From: Allocatelliglobosispora scoriae
GTDB taxonomy: Bacteria; Actinomycetota; Actinomycetes; Mycobacteriales; Micromonosporaceae
Direction: 5' to 3'
DNA length: 64,000 nucleotides
Assembly (NCBI RefSeq): GCF_014204945.1
Contig: NZ_JACHMN010000003.1
Location: 2,480,001-2,544,000, forward strand
Part shown: one piece after another, positions 25,595-33,336 of the stretch
Position numbering within the stretch: the first letter of the stretch is position 1
Layout: every line of letters starts with the position of its first letter
Translations under genes and position numbers: made by a program
The notes under the pieces: model-generated
Database searches by the model: none
The model's input: the letters and a program-made list of their open reading frames with translations, nothing else
Told to the model about the DNA's origin: nothing

Positions 25595-26101
25595 ATGCAG
25601 CCGGAGAACGAGGACGCCGTCGAGGTCACCATCACGCCCACGGTCGAGGACTACCGCAGTGCGGCGTACCGGGCCGGGGGCGTGTTCGGGTGGAACGCAG
25701 CCCTCAGCGGACTGCTGGTGCTCGGGGCGTTCCTGAGCTGGGCCGCGACCCAGATGGTCGGTGCGATCATCTGCGGCGGCATCGCCGCGCTGCTGCTCGG
25801 CTACACCTACCTCTCCGTGGGTGCGCAGCTCCGGGCGCTTCCGCAGTGGGCTTTCGCGGAACAGACCTACCGCCTCGCGAGTGACGGTCTGGCGATGAGC
25901 AGCCCTGTCGGCCACCACCTGGTCCACTGGAGCGCCATCTCGGCGACGCGGAAGGATCCGATCGCCTACTGGTTCTCCGGCGCGGGCAATGTGCGGATGC
26001 TGCTCTTCCGTCGGACGCTCTCGGCCGAGCAGGAGGCGGCGCTCGACGCGGCCATCAGCCGGTTCGCCGCGCCGCCGAGCGGGGCGGTAGTCGTCGGATG
26101 A
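25595..26101 (+). CDS. YcxB-like membrane protein
   Basis: 168-residue protein with two adjacent membrane segments (about residues 31-70: NAALSGLLVLGAFLSWAAT and GAIICGGIAALLLGYTYL). A cytosolic C-terminal domain of the YcxB type follows, with HHLVHWSAISATRKDPIAYWFSGAGNVRMLLFRRTLS. The family has no established function. It stands alone after the iron operon and is convergent with the nuclease gene. Confidence 0.7.
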   Translation: MQPENEDAVEVTITPTVEDYRSAAYRAGGVFGWNAALSGLLVLGAFLSWAATQMVGAIICGGIAALLLGYTYLSVGAQLRALPQWAFAEQTYRLASDGLAMSSPVGHHLVHWSAISATRKDPIAYWFSGAGNVRMLLFRRTLSAEQEAALDAAISRFAAPPSGAVVVG

Positions 26102-26152
26102 CGGCGCCAGACGGCCGACGACGTGATCCTGAGGCTCCGGACCTGCACGGTA

Positions 26153-26204
26153 GCAGCATCCAGGTACTCCGGCGCGCGGTCGGCACGTAGTTCCTGGATG
26201 CTGC
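26153..26204. terminator. Hairpin between convergent genes
   Basis: A perfect 12-bp inverted repeat (GCAGCATCCAGG and CCTGGATGCTGC) with a 28-base loop lies between the YcxB-like gene and the convergent nuclease gene, 52 and 23 bp from their ends. It probably acts as a bidirectional terminator. Confidence 0.6.
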
Positions 26205-26226
26205 CACCGGGCAGCGAAGTGACGGG

Positions 26227-27732
26227 TCAGCTGACCCGGAAGGTCGTCAGGACGGCCGCGTGGTCGGATGTCCAGGCGTTGCTGCCGGGATTGGTCTGGG
26301 ACGGCGTGCCCTCGACGACCGTCTGCGATGCCTGGACCGCCAGCGGCCCGCGGTAGTGAATGAAGTCGATCCGGTCCTGTGGTTCGGGCTCACCGGCGTG
26401 GCTGTCGTAGCCGTAGCCGCCGGTGTACGTCTTGAAGACGGGGGACCAGGTGTTTCCGGGTGCCGTCGCGGGGTTGGGGTTGGCCTGGCGGAAGGAGTCG
26501 GTGAGACCCGCGTTCTGCGGGGCCGTCGAGGTGGGCCAGGCGACGGCGCCGTAGCCGCAGCGGGAGTTGCCGCCGGTCCAGTCCAGATGGGACGGTGCGT
26601 TGAAGTCCCCGACGAGCAGCACCGGGACGGATGACGAAGCCGTCAGGTCCGCCTGCATCGCGGTGATGATGCTGGTGATCTGCTGGGTCCGTCCCGACTG
26701 GGCCTCACGGTTGAGCAGTTGCGACGTGCTCATCCTGCCGAAGCACGCGTCGTAGGGGCCGTAGGGGGTGTAGCCGAGGTGGGCGCTCCACAGCTTCACC
26801 GACCGGCTGCCCAGATTGATCGTGGCGGCGATGGCCGAACCCGCCACGACGGGGCCGGTGGCGGTGATCGGGTAGCGGCTCAGCACGGCGATGTCGCTGT
26901 TCTGGTGGTAGCTCCAGCCGAGTGCCTGGGCGAGCTGCTGCGCCGCGCTGCCCTCGTTCTCCTGGATGCCGACGGCGTCGACATCCTGCTCCAGCAGGAA
27001 CCGCAGCTGCTTCTCGCGGTAGCCGCCGACCTGCGTACCACCGTGCCAGAGGTTCCAGCTGAGCACCTTGAGCGTCGGTACGAGGACGCTCGCCTGGACC
27101 TCGACCCGGGCGACGGTGTCGGCGGTCAGCCCGGAGGCGTTCGTCGCGCGGATGCCGACCGGCGCGATGCCGGTCGCGGTCGGAGTGCCGCTGACGGTCC
27201 CGTTGGCGGCGACGGCCACCCAGGCGGGTCCGGAGGTCTTGCGGAACGTCAGGCCGGTGGTGTTGCCGACGACGAGCCCGCCGACGGTGGCACTGTATGC
27301 CGTGCCGACCTTCGCGTTCCTCAGGTCGAATGCCGTGCTGACGAAGCGCGGCTGGGTGGTGGCGACCAGTTGCACGGTGACGGGCGGCGCAGCCCACGCG
27401 TAGCCGTCGTCGCGCAGGAAGTAGAGGATGTACCGCCCCGCCGTGAGTCCGGCGCTGGGCAGCGAGCCGGTGCCGCTGGCAGCGGCGGTGTAGACCCACT
27501 TCGTCGACGGACCCACATACTGCTCGTTCACCGGACCGTTGCCCGGGTCGCTGTAGAGCCCGACCCAGTTCTTCGCGTTCGGCAGCGGCGTCGTGTAGGA
27601 GAACCCGATCGCGTCGCCCACCAGGACGGTGGCGGAGGTGGGGGTGAGCGTGCCGTCCGGCGCGGAGTGTGCGGGCTGCGCGAGCAGCAGCACCGGTAGG
27701 GCCGCCAGCGCAAGGGCGAGTATTCGCCGCAT
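26227..27732 (-). CDS. Secreted endonuclease/exonuclease/phosphatase-family enzyme
   Basis: 501-residue exported protein with a Sec signal peptide (residues 1-23, cut after AHS). Residues 25-120 form a beta domain with NWVGLYSDPGNGPV. Residues 130-215 look like a putative Ig (He-PIG) domain with AKVGTAYSATVGGL. Residues 220-500 are a DNase I-like EEP domain with catalytic motifs LSWNLWHGG, VGIQENEG, LLVGDFNAPSH and TSDHAAVL. EEP enzymes cleave phosphodiesters in DNA, phospholipids or inositol phosphates, and the exact substrate cannot be told. A GAGGAG site precedes ATG 27732. Confidence 0.85.
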   Translation of the reverse strand: MRRILALALAALPVLLLAQPAHSAPDGTLTPTSATVLVGDAIGFSYTTPLPNAKNWVGLYSDPGNGPVNEQYVGPSTKWVYTAAASGTGSLPSAGLTAGRYILYFLRDDGYAWAAPPVTVQLVATTQPRFVSTAFDLRNAKVGTAYSATVGGLVVGNTTGLTFRKTSGPAWVAVAANGTVSGTPTATGIAPVGIRATNASGLTADTVARVEVQASVLVPTLKVLSWNLWHGGTQVGGYREKQLRFLLEQDVDAVGIQENEGSAAQQLAQALGWSYHQNSDIAVLSRYPITATGPVVAGSAIAATINLGSRSVKLWSAHLGYTPYGPYDACFGRMSTSQLLNREAQSGRTQQITSIITAMQADLTASSSVPVLLVGDFNAPSHLDWTGGNSRCGYGAVAWPTSTAPQNAGLTDSFRQANPNPATAPGNTWSPVFKTYTGGYGYDSHAGEPEPQDRIDFIHYRGPLAVQASQTVVEGTPSQTNPGSNAWTSDHAAVLTTFRVS

Positions 27733-27880
27733 GGGTGCTCCTCAAATAGATCATCGTGGAATGCCCAGCCTGGTCAGCCCAGGTGAACGCATGCCGTCGA
27801 AGGACGCACCGGCTCGCGAACGGTAGTCGACGCCCGTGCCACCCGATCGTCGTCCGGATCGCGCGGCCAAGATCGCGCCG

Positions 27881-27920
27881 CCAAGATCGCCGCAACTCTT
27901 GAAGAGTTGGTCCTATCGGC
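27881..27920. repeat. Dispersed palindromic repeat, copy 1
   Basis: The core CAACTCTTGAAGAGTTG (27893-27909) is a perfect 17-base palindrome. Its flanks, AAGATCGCCG on the left and GTCCTATCGGCG on the right, recur in almost the same form on the opposite strand at 62.9 kb. The core recurs at 57.8 kb. All copies are in non-coding or decayed DNA, which suggests a repetitive extragenic element of this genome. Confidence 0.8.
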
Positions 27921-27997
27921 GCGGCCGCTACCGCTACCGCTGCCGGTGCCGGTGGCGTGCCGGTGCCGGCCGGGCAGGGCGGGGGAGAGCCGACGGG

Positions 27998-28035
27998 CCC
28001 GGGTGGGAACGGCTGGTCGGCCGGTCCCACCCGGG
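27998..28035 (-). terminator. Terminator of the M28 peptidase gene
   Basis: A perfect 11-bp stem (CCCGGGTGGGA and TCCCACCCGGG) with a 16-base loop begins eight bases after the M28 stop codon on the minus strand. No U-tract is present, as usual in this kind of genome. Confidence 0.65.
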
Positions 28036-28042
28036 GTGCGTG

Positions 28043-29797
28043 CTAGGCGACGGTCAGCGCCGTGTCGTCGATGACGAACGACGTCTGCAGCGAGGAGTCC
28101 TCCACGCCGGTGAACTTCAGGGTGACGGTCTGCCCGGCGAAGGCGGACAGGTTGTAGGAGCGCAGGGTGTAGCCGCTGACGTTGAGGTTGGAGAAGACCT
28201 GCAGCGTCGTGGTGCCGACCTGGACGGTGAGCTTGTCGTACTGCACCGTGGTGGTCGTCTCCGCCGTGCTGATCTTCAGGTAGAACGACAGCGTGTAGCT
28301 GCTGCAGCCGGCCGGCAGCGTCACCGACTGGGACAGGGTGTCGGTGTTGGTCGATCCGACGCCGTTGAGCCAGGCGGAGCGGGTGCCGCTGCGGGGCGAG
28401 CCGTTACCGGTGAAGGCGCCGATGACGCCGCTCGTCGCGGTCCACGGCGACGACGCGGTCTCGAAGCCCGGGTTGCCGAGCTTCTGACCGGGGCTGCTGC
28501 AGGTCCCGGTCCCGTTGACGGTCAGCGTGTAGGTGGCGGAGTGGGTCGCGCTGCCCGTACCCGTCACGGTGATCGTGTAGGTGCCGGGCGCGGCCGAGCT
28601 GGTGGTCGAGACCGTGAGGGTCGAGGAGTTTCCGGAGGTGACCGACGACGGGCTGAAGCCGACCGAGACGCCGGAGGGAGCGCCGGAGGCCGTCAGGGCG
28701 ACGGTCTGCGCGCTGCCGGAGGTGGTGGCGGTGTTCACCGTGGCGGTGACCGACGAACCCGGGTTGACCGAGCCCGAGGTGGGGCTCAGCGACAGGGAGA
28801 AGTCGTTGGTCGGGGTGCCGCCGGTGGTGAGACCCCAGACCGCGTACGCGATGGAGTTGGCGTAGCGGCCCAGCGACGTGCTGTTCACATTGGACGGGTA
28901 GGTGTCGCACGACCGGTGGTAGCACGGGTCGTAGGCCGCGCCGGCCGTGCCGCCCCACTTGGTGACCTGGGCGCTCGTCTTGGTGCGGCTCGCGCCGGTG
29001 GAGTTGATCGAGGCGGGGATCCCGGCGTCGCGGAACGAGCCGTCGTCGCTGCAGCACTCGGTCGAGGTCTCCGTGGGTACGCTGATCGAGCTGAAATACT
29101 CCCGCAGCTTCACCGCGACGGCGTCGGTGCCGGTGACGAAGTAGCCGCCGTTGGTGGAGGCGATCATGTCGAAGGTGCCGTAGGCCTTGATCGCCGTCCG
29201 CTGCGCCGAGGTCAGCGAGTTGACGTAGAACTTCGAGCCGACCAGGCCCTGCTCCTCGCCGGTCCACCAGCCGAAGCGGACGTGGTTGGTCATCGTCGGG
29301 TTCGTCGCTGCGAGCTGCAGCGCGACCTCCAGCAGCGCCGACGAGCCGGAGCCGTCGTCGTTGATGCCGGGGCCCGCCGAGACGCCGTCGAGGTGGGCGC
29401 CGAACATGTAGGTGTTGCTGGTGTTGCCGCCCGGCCAGTCGGCGATGATGTTCTTCGCCGAGCCCGAGCAGGTGGTGCAGGTCTGCGCCGTGACGGTGAA
29501 GCCGGCCGCCGTCAGCTTCTGCGACACGTAGTTGAACGACGCGGTGTAGCCCGCGGTGCCGGTCGCCCGGTTGCCGCCGTTGTTCGTGGCGATCGTCTGC
29601 AGTTGCTGCAGGTGGGTCTTGACGTTGTTGACGTCGATGGCGGGGGGTGCGGCCAGCAGCGTTGCGCCGGACGCCAGCGTGGGGTGGCTGGCCGATCCGG
29701 GAGATGATGCTGCCACCGACGACTGGACGCTCAGCGCCAGCACGACTGCGGCGAAGACAGCTACGGCAGGTCCTGCCGCCACCGTTCCTCTTCTCAT
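28043..29797 (-). CDS. Secreted M28 zinc aminopeptidase with two accessory domains
   Basis: 584 residues with a Sec signal peptide (to about residue 30). The peptidase domain (about 45-310) has the di-zinc motifs [21 protein letters not shown] and [12 protein letters not shown] and the downstream ECCSDDGSF and [11 protein letters not shown] segments. These resemble Streptomyces aminopeptidase S. An Ig-like domain (about 325-420, [21 protein letters not shown]) and a C-terminal jelly-roll domain (about 430-584, [16 protein letters not shown]) follow and may bind glycans. AGGAG lies seven bases before ATG 29797. It stands alone and is probably a nutrient-releasing exoenzyme. Confidence 0.9.
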   Translation of the reverse strand: MRRGTVAAGPAVAVFAAVVLALSVQSSVAASSPGSASHPTLASGATLLAAPPAIDVNNVKTHLQQLQTIATNNGGNRATGTAGYTASFNYVSQKLTAAGFTVTAQTCTTCSGSAKNIIADWPGGNTSNTYMFGAHLDGVSAGPGINDDGSGSSALLEVALQLAATNPTMTNHVRFGWWTGEEQGLVGSKFYVNSLTSAQRTAIKAYGTFDMIASTNGGYFVTGTDAVAVKLREYFSSISVPTETSTECCSDDGSFRDAGIPASINSTGASRTKTSAQVTKWGGTAGAAYDPCYHRSCDTYPSNVNSTSLGRYANSIAYAVWGLTTGGTPTNDFSLSLSPTSGSVNPGSSVTATVNTATTSGSAQTVALTASGAPSGVSVGFSPSSVTSGNSSTLTVSTTSSAAPGTYTITVTGTGSATHSATYTLTVNGTGTCSSPGQKLGNPGFETASSPWTATSGVIGAFTGNGSPRSGTRSAWLNGVGSTNTDTLSQSVTLPAGCSSYTLSFYLKISTAETTTTVQYDKLTVQVGTTTLQVFSNLNVSGYTLRSYNLSAFAGQTVTLKFTGVEDSSLQTSFVIDDTALTVA

Positions 29798-29938
29798 GGG
29801 GGGCTCCTATAGTCGGGCCGATTTCACGGCTGGCCGTAGATAAGCAGAATTGATCACCTCGCACAAGAGATAGGAACCCTTAAATTTAATCTTGGCCCGA
29901 AACCTTATCCGAAAACGCATTTCGCAGCGGTTGCGGGC

Positions 29939-29958
29939 CGGTGCCGAGAGTGGCACCG
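29939..29958 (-). terminator. Short hairpin after the KAS III gene
   Basis: A 7-bp stem (CGGTGCC and GGCACCG) around loop GAGAGT lies 11 bases past the stop codon of the KAS III homologue. An AT-rich stretch follows on the minus strand (TTAAATTTAA-like at 29880), giving it a more classical terminator look than the others here. Confidence 0.45.
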
Positions 29959-29969
29959 ACCCGGGCCAT

Positions 29970-31109
29970 TCAGCCTGCGACCGGGACGAATCCACCTGGT
30001 TCTATAACCTTGGCGATATGGACCGGCAGTATGTAGGCGCCGCGTTCGGGTCCGGCGCCGACGACGGAGGCGCAGACGAGGTCGCCGTCGGTGATGTCGC
30101 CCTGATACAGGTCGTCGTGGAGCATTTTGGCGGTGCTGGCGCTGACGAGGTTGCCGAAGCGGCGGGCGTTGGTCGGTGCTTTGCCGTCGGGGAGGTCGGC
30201 GAGGCGGGCGAACTCCTGGACCAGGGCGGGGCTGGCCTGGTGGGTGTAGATCCGCTTCACCCGGTCCACATAGCCCGGCAGGGCGGTGTCCAGGGCGGCG
30301 TGGTTGAGCATCATCCCCTTGGTGTAGTAGCGCTTCACCTGCGGCCCGTTCATCCCGTAACACGCCAGCTCCGCCGCTCCCGGGGTGCCGGTCGGGTGGA
30401 CCGCGCCGCCGCCGAGGTAGTGGATCAGCGGATCGGCGAATCCCGGCTCGTCCCCGAACGCCTGCGAGTCGCGGGAGTAGAGCACCAGCCCGGGGCTGTC
30501 GGTGTGGCGGGTGAAGACCAGGGCGGCGGCACCGTCGGAGAAGATCCCGGCCGACGCCCACAGACTGCGCCCCAACGGATGCACGTCGTTGTGCCGGTAG
30601 AGCGGGTTCACGCCGCCGTCCAGATCGCCGGTCACCCGGCTCGGCGCGTTGTAGGTGACCACCAGGACGTTCGACGCGTCCACCCGGGCCGCCAGGGCCG
30701 CAGCCCGCGCCAACCCGGCGCACCCCGCCCCGATCTGGACCGGTACGACATGATCAGGCAACCCCAGCTCCCGGGCCAGCCGGAAGGTGTCCTGATCCAG
30801 CATCACCTCATACGGCGAGCAGGTGACGACGATCATCGCGTCGACGTCGTGCGGCTGCAGGTCGGCGGAGACCAACGCATCCCGGGCCACATCGGTGATC
30901 CGGCCCAGATCCGCGAACAACCGCGGATCCCAACTCTTCCCCGCGATCCCCAGGATCCGCTCGACGAGCTCACCGGACATGACACCACCACCGCTGCGCT
31001 GCGGGATCTGCGCCGCATCCGCCCACTCGTCGATGCTGAGCACCTGCCCGACCAGCGTGCTGAGACCGGTCACGGCGTACGGAAAGGGTATGGCATTTAC
31101 GAACTTCAT
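29970..31109 (-). CDS. 3-oxoacyl-ACP synthase III family protein
   Basis: 379-residue thiolase-fold enzyme with the intact KAS III triad: Cys130 in QIGAGCAGLARA, His290 in IYTHQAS and Asn320 in RRFGNLVSAS. It is longer than primary FabH (about 335 residues) and stands alone, without an acyl carrier protein or other fatty acid genes. That suggests a specialised acyl-transfer or condensing role like CerJ/ChlB-type enzymes rather than fatty acid initiation. ATG 31109 has GGGAGCAAGA upstream; an upstream start at 31193 would add an unlikely 28-residue tail. It diverges from a LuxR regulator 152 bp away. Confidence 0.85.
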   Translation of the reverse strand: MKFVNAIPFPYAVTGLSTLVGQVLSIDEWADAAQIPQRSGGGVMSGELVERILGIAGKSWDPRLFADLGRITDVARDALVSADLQPHDVDAMIVVTCSPYEVMLDQDTFRLARELGLPDHVVPVQIGAGCAGLARAAALAARVDASNVLVVTYNAPSRVTGDLDGGVNPLYRHNDVHPLGRSLWASAGIFSDGAAALVFTRHTDSPGLVLYSRDSQAFGDEPGFADPLIHYLGGGAVHPTGTPGAAELACYGMNGPQVKRYYTKGMMLNHAALDTALPGYVDRVKRIYTHQASPALVQEFARLADLPDGKAPTNARRFGNLVSASTAKMLHDDLYQGDITDGDLVCASVVGAGPERGAYILPVHIAKVIEPGGFVPVAG

Positions 31110-31164
31110 TCTTGCTCCCACTGTTGGTCGCAAGCAGTCTCGTTCGGCGCCGTGGCCGTGCACA

Positions 31165-31180
31165 CTAGGAAGATCCCTAG
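31165..31180. promoter_or_regulatory. CTAGG-N6-CCTAG dyad, candidate operator
   Basis: An inverted repeat with arms CTAGG and CCTAG spaced by six bases lies 56 bp upstream of the KAS III start codon and 81 bp upstream of the divergent LuxR-type regulator. The location fits a binding site for that regulator. This is based on symmetry only. Confidence 0.35.
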
Positions 31181-31261
31181 GGGCTTCCGCCATGATCCGA
31201 CAGAAGATCGCAGCCTTCGGCTCGTCGGGCGGGCCTTGGCCCCTCGACCTACACTCGGCTC

Positions 31262-32647
31262 GTGATCAACAATCGCGGCGCGGAGCAGCCCGTGGCCGCC
31301 GATCCGCAGACCGCAGCCCGTGTGATCTTCGAGGAGTTCCTCGCGGTGTCGCGGACGGCCGACGCGGCGAGCCTGCTCGCGCTGGTCACCCGGCTGGAGG
31401 AGCTGCGCGCCGACCCGCCGGACCCGGTCGTCGAACTCCTGGCTCACACCCTGGCCGGTGTCGTCGGCGTCCGGGCCCGGCTCCCCGACGGATCGCAGCG
31501 GCTGGAGGCGGCGCTGCGCGTCTTCGCCGACCACGACCTGACCGGCGACCCGCTCTTCCTCGAATGCGCGCTCCTCGCCACCCTCACCCTGATCCGTCCA
31601 CATCAGACTCGACCGCTGATCGCCCCGCTCGTCGACCGGCTGCCGCTCGACCCGGCGCAGCGGGCCCGGCTCGTCGCGATGATCGGTCTCGGCGACGCGT
31701 GGGCGGGCAACCTCGTGCGCGGCCAGGCCGAGATGCTCGAAGCCCGGGAACTCGCCATCGTCGCCGAGCGCTCGGACGTGCAGGCCGAGGTCACGTCCTG
31801 GCTGGTCAAGTGCGAGGCGCTGCGCGGCGACCTGGCCGCGTCGGCGGTCCACCTCGCCGAAGCCCGGGAGCTGGCCGCACGGACGGGTTCAGCCTGGGTG
31901 GCCGGCCACGTCACCGAGAGCGCCGCAGCCCTGCACTTCGCCAACGGCGACACCGAGGCCTGGCTCGGGCTGCTCGAACTGATGGTCGCCTCCGGCCTCG
32001 GTGTCGACTCCGGCCTGCTCTTCGAGTACCGCTGGGAACTCGCCACCCACCACGCGCTGTGCGGCGACCACGCGGCGGCGAGCGCCCTGCTCGACGGCTG
32101 CCCCGATCCGCCGTTCGTGTGGCCGGGCGGCCCTGCGATGCCCGCGTGGCGGGCCTGGATCCTCAATCCCGACGACCCGCAGGCGATGGCCGCGTTCGAA
32201 GCCGTGCTCCCCGCCCTCAGCCAGCCCGCCGAGCGGCTGCCGCGGGCCCGGATGGCCTGGCTCCTCGGCGGGCACCACGGTCGCGCGGGTCGGCGGGTGG
32301 AGGCGGTCCGGCTGCTGGAGGCGGCCTGTGCCGGTTACGCCACGATCGGCGCGGCCGGGATGCTGGCCCGGGTCGCCGCCGATCTGCGCGAGGTGACCGA
32401 GCGGTTCTCCTCGCCGATGCCCCGCACCGCGCCGCTGCTGCTGGCGCCGACCGTGGGGGAGCAGCCGCTGACCGGGTCGGAGGTGCGGGTGGCGGTCGCG
32501 ATCGCCGACGGGCTGAGCAACCGCGAGGCGGCGGAGCGGCTTTTCGTCTCGGTGAAGACCGTCGAGTTCCACCTGGGCAACATCTTCCGCAAGCTCGGCG
32601 TACGTAACCGGACCGAACTCGCGCGCAGGCTCGGTTACCTCGGCTGA
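31262..32647 (+). CDS. LuxR-family regulator with TPR-like sensor region
   Basis: 461 residues. The C-terminus is a LuxR/FixJ-type helix-turn-helix: LTGSEVRVAVAIADGLSNREAAERLFVSVKTVEFHLGNIFRKLGVRNRTELARRL. The remaining 390 residues are alpha-helical, alanine/leucine-rich and resemble the tetratricopeptide-like arm of LAL regulators, but no Walker A motif is present, so this is a LAL-like protein lacking the ATPase. GTG 31262 is the likely start. It is divergent from the KAS III homologue and probably regulates it. Confidence 0.85.
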   Translation: MINNRGAEQPVAADPQTAARVIFEEFLAVSRTADAASLLALVTRLEELRADPPDPVVELLAHTLAGVVGVRARLPDGSQRLEAALRVFADHDLTGDPLFLECALLATLTLIRPHQTRPLIAPLVDRLPLDPAQRARLVAMIGLGDAWAGNLVRGQAEMLEARELAIVAERSDVQAEVTSWLVKCEALRGDLAASAVHLAEARELAARTGSAWVAGHVTESAAALHFANGDTEAWLGLLELMVASGLGVDSGLLFEYRWELATHHALCGDHAAASALLDGCPDPPFVWPGGPAMPAWRAWILNPDDPQAMAAFEAVLPALSQPAERLPRARMAWLLGGHHGRAGRRVEAVRLLEAACAGYATIGAAGMLARVAADLREVTERFSSPMPRTAPLLLAPTVGEQPLTGSEVRVAVAIADGLSNREAAERLFVSVKTVEFHLGNIFRKLGVRNRTELARRLGYLG

Positions 32648-33174
32648 ACCGTCGTCGGGCGGAAGAGGTAGAGCAGGTCGTCGAGGGCGGCGACGAGGCC
32701 CCCCACGATCAGGCCGGCGAGTGCGGCGACCAGCGCCGGGCCGAGCAGCACCGCCCCACCGGACCCGGCCGCCACCGCGCCGAGCACGGCGATCGCGATG
32801 AGGAAGACGTTGCGGATCACATGGTGGCGGCCCAGCGGCGTGGCGGAGCGGCCGAAGCACCGGCACGGTTGCGTGTTGCCGCGCCGCAGCGACAGTCCGA
32901 TGGCACCGGCGAAGACCGCGAGCAGCCCGGCGGCGAGCACGAAACCGGCGGCGGCGGCGACATCGCGCGGCACCGCGAGCAGCACGACGACGGCGACCTC
33001 GACGGCGACGGCGATCCCGGCGAGCGGTCCGGCCCAGCGCGACGGAACGACCCGCATCTGGCGCAGGGAGCTGACGAAGTCGCGGTAGGCGGCCCGGCCG
33101 GAGAGCTTCCCGACGGCCGCGACGACGAAGACCACGGCGAGGACGACCCGGCACGCTACGGCGACATACTGCAC
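32635..33174 (-). CDS. MauE/DoxX-like membrane protein
   Basis: 179 residues with four to five membrane segments. The first (VACRVVLAVVFVVAAVGKLSG) and the following AYRDFVSSLRQMRVVP match the MauE/DoxX redox-associated membrane protein group. A CxC-containing loop, TQPCRCFGRS, lies between the third and fourth segments. In MauE-type proteins such cysteines support disulfide exchange with a periplasmic thioredoxin-like partner, which is not seen here. The start is uncertain: GTG 33174 gives a clean N-terminus but lacks a good ribosome-binding site. Its 3' end overlaps the convergent LuxR gene by 13 bases. Confidence 0.75.
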   Translation of the reverse strand: MQYVAVACRVVLAVVFVVAAVGKLSGRAAYRDFVSSLRQMRVVPSRWAGPLAGIAVAVEVAVVVLLAVPRDVAAAAGFVLAAGLLAVFAGAIGLSLRRGNTQPCRCFGRSATPLGRHHVIRNVFLIAIAVLGAVAAGSGGAVLLGPALVAALAGLIVGGLVAALDDLLYLFRPTTVQPR

Positions 33175-33291
33175 ATCGACGACGATAACAGCGAGATCAA
33201 CCTCGCGGGTACCGGTCCGCCCGTGCCGGGTGGCCGACGACTGTGAAGCTGCTGTTCTCGACGGCGGCGCTCGTGCCCGAGGACCGGATGT

Positions 33292-33327
33292 GTGGCGGCC
33301 GGACCCCAGCCCGGGTCCGGCCGCCAC
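33292..33327 (-). terminator. Terminator of the M23/FG-GAP gene
   Basis: A perfect 15-bp stem (GTGGCGGCCGGACCC and GGGTCCGGCCGCCAC) with a six-base loop starts nine bases after the stop codon. It is one of the strongest hairpins in the window. Confidence 0.8.
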
Positions 33328-33336
33328 GATCGCAGA

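Larger units (their letters stand above)
27733..28042. other. 310-bp intergenic stretch with promoter, dispersed repeat and terminator
   Basis: The stretch separates the nuclease from the M28 peptidase. Near 27735 is the ribosome-binding site of the nuclease, and the following 120 bp must hold its promoter. The palindromic repeat shared with two other loci is centred at 27901. A GC-rich low-complexity run of CCGCTA/CCGGTG triplets lies at 27925-27970, and the terminator of the M28 gene lies at its right end. I see no gene in it. Confidence 0.6.

Noticed and set aside
27836-29707. 623-codon plus-strand frame over the M28 peptidase
   Set aside because: Arginine/glycine-rich composition without motifs, fully antisense to a peptidase with signal peptide and zinc ligands.
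29970-31109. Primary FabH of fatty acid synthesis
   Set aside because: It is longer than FabH, has no fab genes or carrier protein nearby and is paired with a pathway-type regulator.
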